64,000 nt of DNA from Marilutibacter spongiae (GTDB taxonomy: Bacteria > Pseudomonadota > Gammaproteobacteria > Xanthomonadales > Xanthomonadaceae), in NCBI RefSeq assembly GCF_014145325.1, contig NZ_JACHTF010000008.1, forward strand, positions 1 through 64,000, written 5' to 3'. The position numbers and the translations under genes are program-made. A model generated the notes under the pieces. That model was not told the DNA's origin and did no database searches. It worked only from the letters and a program-made list of their open reading frames with translations. Below, in pieces: positions 62,316-64,000 of this stretch; position 1 is the stretch's first letter; the number at the start of each line of letters is the position of its first letter.

Positions 62316-63842
62316 TCAGCGCTTGCGGCCGAACAGGCCGCCCAGCAGGCCGCGTACGATCTGCTGGCCGATGCGGTTGCCGACGGTGCGCGCGGTCTGC
62401 TTGCCCATCGTCTCGAGCATCCCCTGGCGGCGCTTGGTGCCGAATACCGCGTCCTTGACCGCCTGGCCAAAGCCGCCGTCCTCGGCGTCGTCCTGTTCGC
62501 GGGTACGCGCGGGCGGCGCCTCCACTTCGCGGGCAGCCGTCGCGGCCTTCGCGGCCAGCATCTCGGCCGCCGACTCGCGGTCGATCGCGGTGTCGTACTT
62601 CATGCCCACGGGGCTGCCGGCCCGGACCGCGGCGCGCTCGGCCCCGGTGATCGCGCCCATCCGGCAGCGCGGCGGCGCCACCAGGGTGTGTTCGACCGGC
62701 ATCGGGATGCCCCGATCCTGCAGCGTGGACACCAGCGCCTCGCCGGTGCCGAGGCGGGAGATCGCCTCGGCCACGTCCAGCGCGGGATTGGCGACGAAGG
62801 TCTCCGCCGCGGTGCGGACCGCCTTCTGGTCGCGGGGCGTGTAGGCGCGCAGGGCGTGCTGGAACCGGTTGCCGAGCTGGCCGAGGATCTCGTCGGGCAC
62901 ATCGTCCGGGAACTGGGAGCAGAAATACACGCCCACGCCCTTGGAACGGATGATGCGCACCACCTGTTCGACCCGCTGGCGCAGGGCCGCCGGGGCATCG
63001 TCGAACAACAGGTGGGCCTCGTCGAAGACGAACACCAGCCGGGGCTTGTCCAGGTCGCCGACCTCGGGCAACTGCTCGAACAGCTCCGACAAAAGCCACA
63101 GCAGGAAACTGGAGTACAGGCGCGGCTTCATCACCAGCGTGTCGGCCGCCAGCAGGTTGATCACGCCCCGGCCGTCGGGGGTGGTGCGCATCAGGTCGGC
63201 CAGGTCCAGCGCCGGTTCGCCGAAGAACATGTTCGCGCCCTCGCCCTCCAGGCGGAGGAGGGCACGCTGGATCGCACCGATCGAGGGCGTGGTGACCAGG
63301 CCGTACTTCGTCGAGATGTCCTTGCGTTCGGCGGCGACGAGGTTGAGCAGGGCCCGCAGGTCGTCCAGGTCGAGCAGCAGCAGGCCGCGGTCGTCGGCGA
63401 GGCGGAAGACGATCTCCAGGATCCCCGACTGGGTGTCGTTGAGTTCCAGGATGCGGGCCAGCAGGGTGGGACCCATCTCGCTGACGGTGGTGCGCACCGG
63501 GTGCCCCAGCTTGCCGAACAGGTCCCAGAACACCGTCGGACTGCCTTCGCTGGCGTAGCCGTCGATGCCGATCCGATCGATCCGGGCCTGCAGCTTGTCG
63601 TTCATCGTGCCAGCGACGGCGAGGCCGGCTATGTCGCCCTTGACGTCGGCCATGAACACCGGCACGCCGATGCGCGAGAAGCCTTCGGCGAGCACCATCA
63701 GGGTCACCGACTTGCCGGTGCCGGTGGCGCCGGCCACCAGGCCATGCCGGTTGCCCAGCTGCGGTTGCAGCACCACGTGCCCGCCGCTCGCGGCCCGTGC
63801 GTCGGGCGTGGTGATGGCCTTGCCGATGAGGATGGGATCCAT
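62316..63842 (-). CDS. HerA-like ATPase with DUF853 (YjgR family)
   Basis: A 508-aa P-loop ATPase. Walker A is GATGTGKSVTLMVLAEG near residue 45; Walker B is RLVFVFDEAHLLFDD near residue 280; SKGVGVYFCSQFPDDVPDE and DRGIPMPVEHTLVAPP are DUF853 signatures. The C-terminal 110 residues are basic and Gly-rich, ending GGLFGRKR. The role of YjgR is unknown; HerA relatives act in DNA processing. ATG at 63842 was chosen because GGAG lies eight bases upstream, inside the longer ORF. The stop lies 21 bp from the upstream end of the NlpE gene. Confidence 0.9.
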   Translation of the reverse strand: MDPILIGKAITTPDARAASGGHVVLQPQLGNRHGLVAGATGTGKSVTLMVLAEGFSRIGVPVFMADVKGDIAGLAVAGTMNDKLQARIDRIGIDGYASEGSPTVFWDLFGKLGHPVRTTVSEMGPTLLARILELNDTQSGILEIVFRLADDRGLLLLDLDDLRALLNLVAAERKDISTKYGLVTTPSIGAIQRALLRLEGEGANMFFGEPALDLADLMRTTPDGRGVINLLAADTLVMKPRLYSSFLLWLLSELFEQLPEVGDLDKPRLVFVFDEAHLLFDDAPAALRQRVEQVVRIIRSKGVGVYFCSQFPDDVPDEILGQLGNRFQHALRAYTPRDQKAVRTAAETFVANPALDVAEAISRLGTGEALVSTLQDRGIPMPVEHTLVAPPRCRMGAITGAERAAVRAGSPVGMKYDTAIDRESAAEMLAAKAATAAREVEAPPARTREQDDAEDGGFGQAVKDAVFGTKRRQGMLETMGKQTARTVGNRIGQQIVRGLLGGLFGRKR

Positions 63843-63868
63843 GCGCCGCTCCATTCAGGTCAGGCCCG

Positions 63869-63874
63869 ATTCTA
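63869..63874 (-). promoter_or_regulatory. -10-like box of HerA/DUF853 gene
   Basis: TAGAAT on the minus strand lies 27 bp before the ATG at 63842; no clear -35 is seen. Confidence 0.4.
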
Positions 63875-63948
63875 GTAGCAAGCCGGGCCGGGCCGCAGCT
63901 TGGTTGATGGCAGCGATACAGCGGTTTCCGTGACCGGCGTCGTCCCTG

Positions 63949-64000
63949 TTGTGGGATGCCCCGCGCAGGCGATACCCTGCGGCATCACCTTGGCTTCATG
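63949..64000 (+). promoter_or_regulatory. Possible promoter and start of a divergent gene at window edge
   Basis: TTGTGG (63949-63954) and TACCCT (63973-63978) are 18 bp apart on the plus strand, and the last three bases are ATG. A gene may start here, but only one codon is visible. Confidence 0.25.

Noticed and set aside
61173-63875. 900-residue plus-strand open frame
   Set aside because: Antisense to greB, the NlpE-like gene and the HerA-like ATPase, whose motifs are intact.

Overview
The window is a very GC-rich chromosomal segment (about 70% by eye) with tightly packed genes, many stop/start overlaps of the ATGA or GTGA type, and no insertion sequences, phage genes, CRISPR arrays or rRNA. 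Gene content and order point to a gammaproteobacterium of the Lysobacteraceae (Xanthomonadaceae), for example a Luteimonas- or Lysobacter-like organism. The markers are pcnB-folK-panB-panC-panD-pgi, queG diverging from nnrD-tsaE-amidase-mutL, an orphan RnfB-like ferredoxin beside metG, a TonB-dependent receptor beside an S9 peptidase, and GumN/TraB and DUF1684 proteins. This assignment is inferred from family knowledge; no database was searched.

Region 1 (1-17.9 kb) is an exopolysaccharide locus. Reading leftwards on the minus strand: a TviB-type nucleotide-sugar dehydrogenase, a UDP-uronate epimerase, a Wza/EpsE-type export lipoprotein, a chain-length regulator, a tyrosine-kinase-like ATPase with a broken P-loop, an outer-membrane beta-barrel, two GT-B glycosyltransferases, a Wzy/ligase-type polymerase, two NodB deacetylases, a GT2 and a further GT-B enzyme. 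Almost all are translationally coupled. Downstream lie a YdcF-like gene on the opposite strand, a hexapeptide acetyltransferase and a beta-helix protein cut by the window edge. galE diverges from the top of the cluster. The order resembles exosortase (XrtA/PEP-CTERM)-associated EPS loci, but no exosortase lies in the window.

Region 2 (17.9-42.8 kb) is core housekeeping: thiD, a DUF1275 membrane protein, PhoH with a PIN domain, bcp, gcvR diverging from dapA-(short bamC-like), fdxA, tRNA-Glu(CTC), pcnB-folK, the pantothenate genes panBCD, pgi, queG, nnrD-tsaE, an amidase, mutL, a DUF1684 lipoprotein, a GumN/TraB protein, rnfB-like, metG and a DUF2147 protein.

Region 3 (42.9-64 kb) is rich in peptide use. 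It holds a TonB-dependent receptor with a perfect inverted repeat upstream, a secreted S9 peptidase, mrp/apbC, a secreted subtilase, dcd, a small secreted protein, pyroglutamyl peptidase (pcp), and an operon of a dienelactone-hydrolase-like gene, a HIT gene, pxpB, pxpC, pxpA and a DUF969/DUF979 membrane pair. Together these could release, import and hydrolyse pyroglutamate. The window ends with rimO, a MgtC/DUF4010 membrane protein, greB, an NlpE-like lipoprotein and a HerA/DUF853 ATPase. The last three bases are an ATG that may start another gene.

Most CDS calls rest on recognisable motifs plus coding-frame consistency. Start codons were chosen by Shine-Dalgarno position, overlap with the previous gene and family length.
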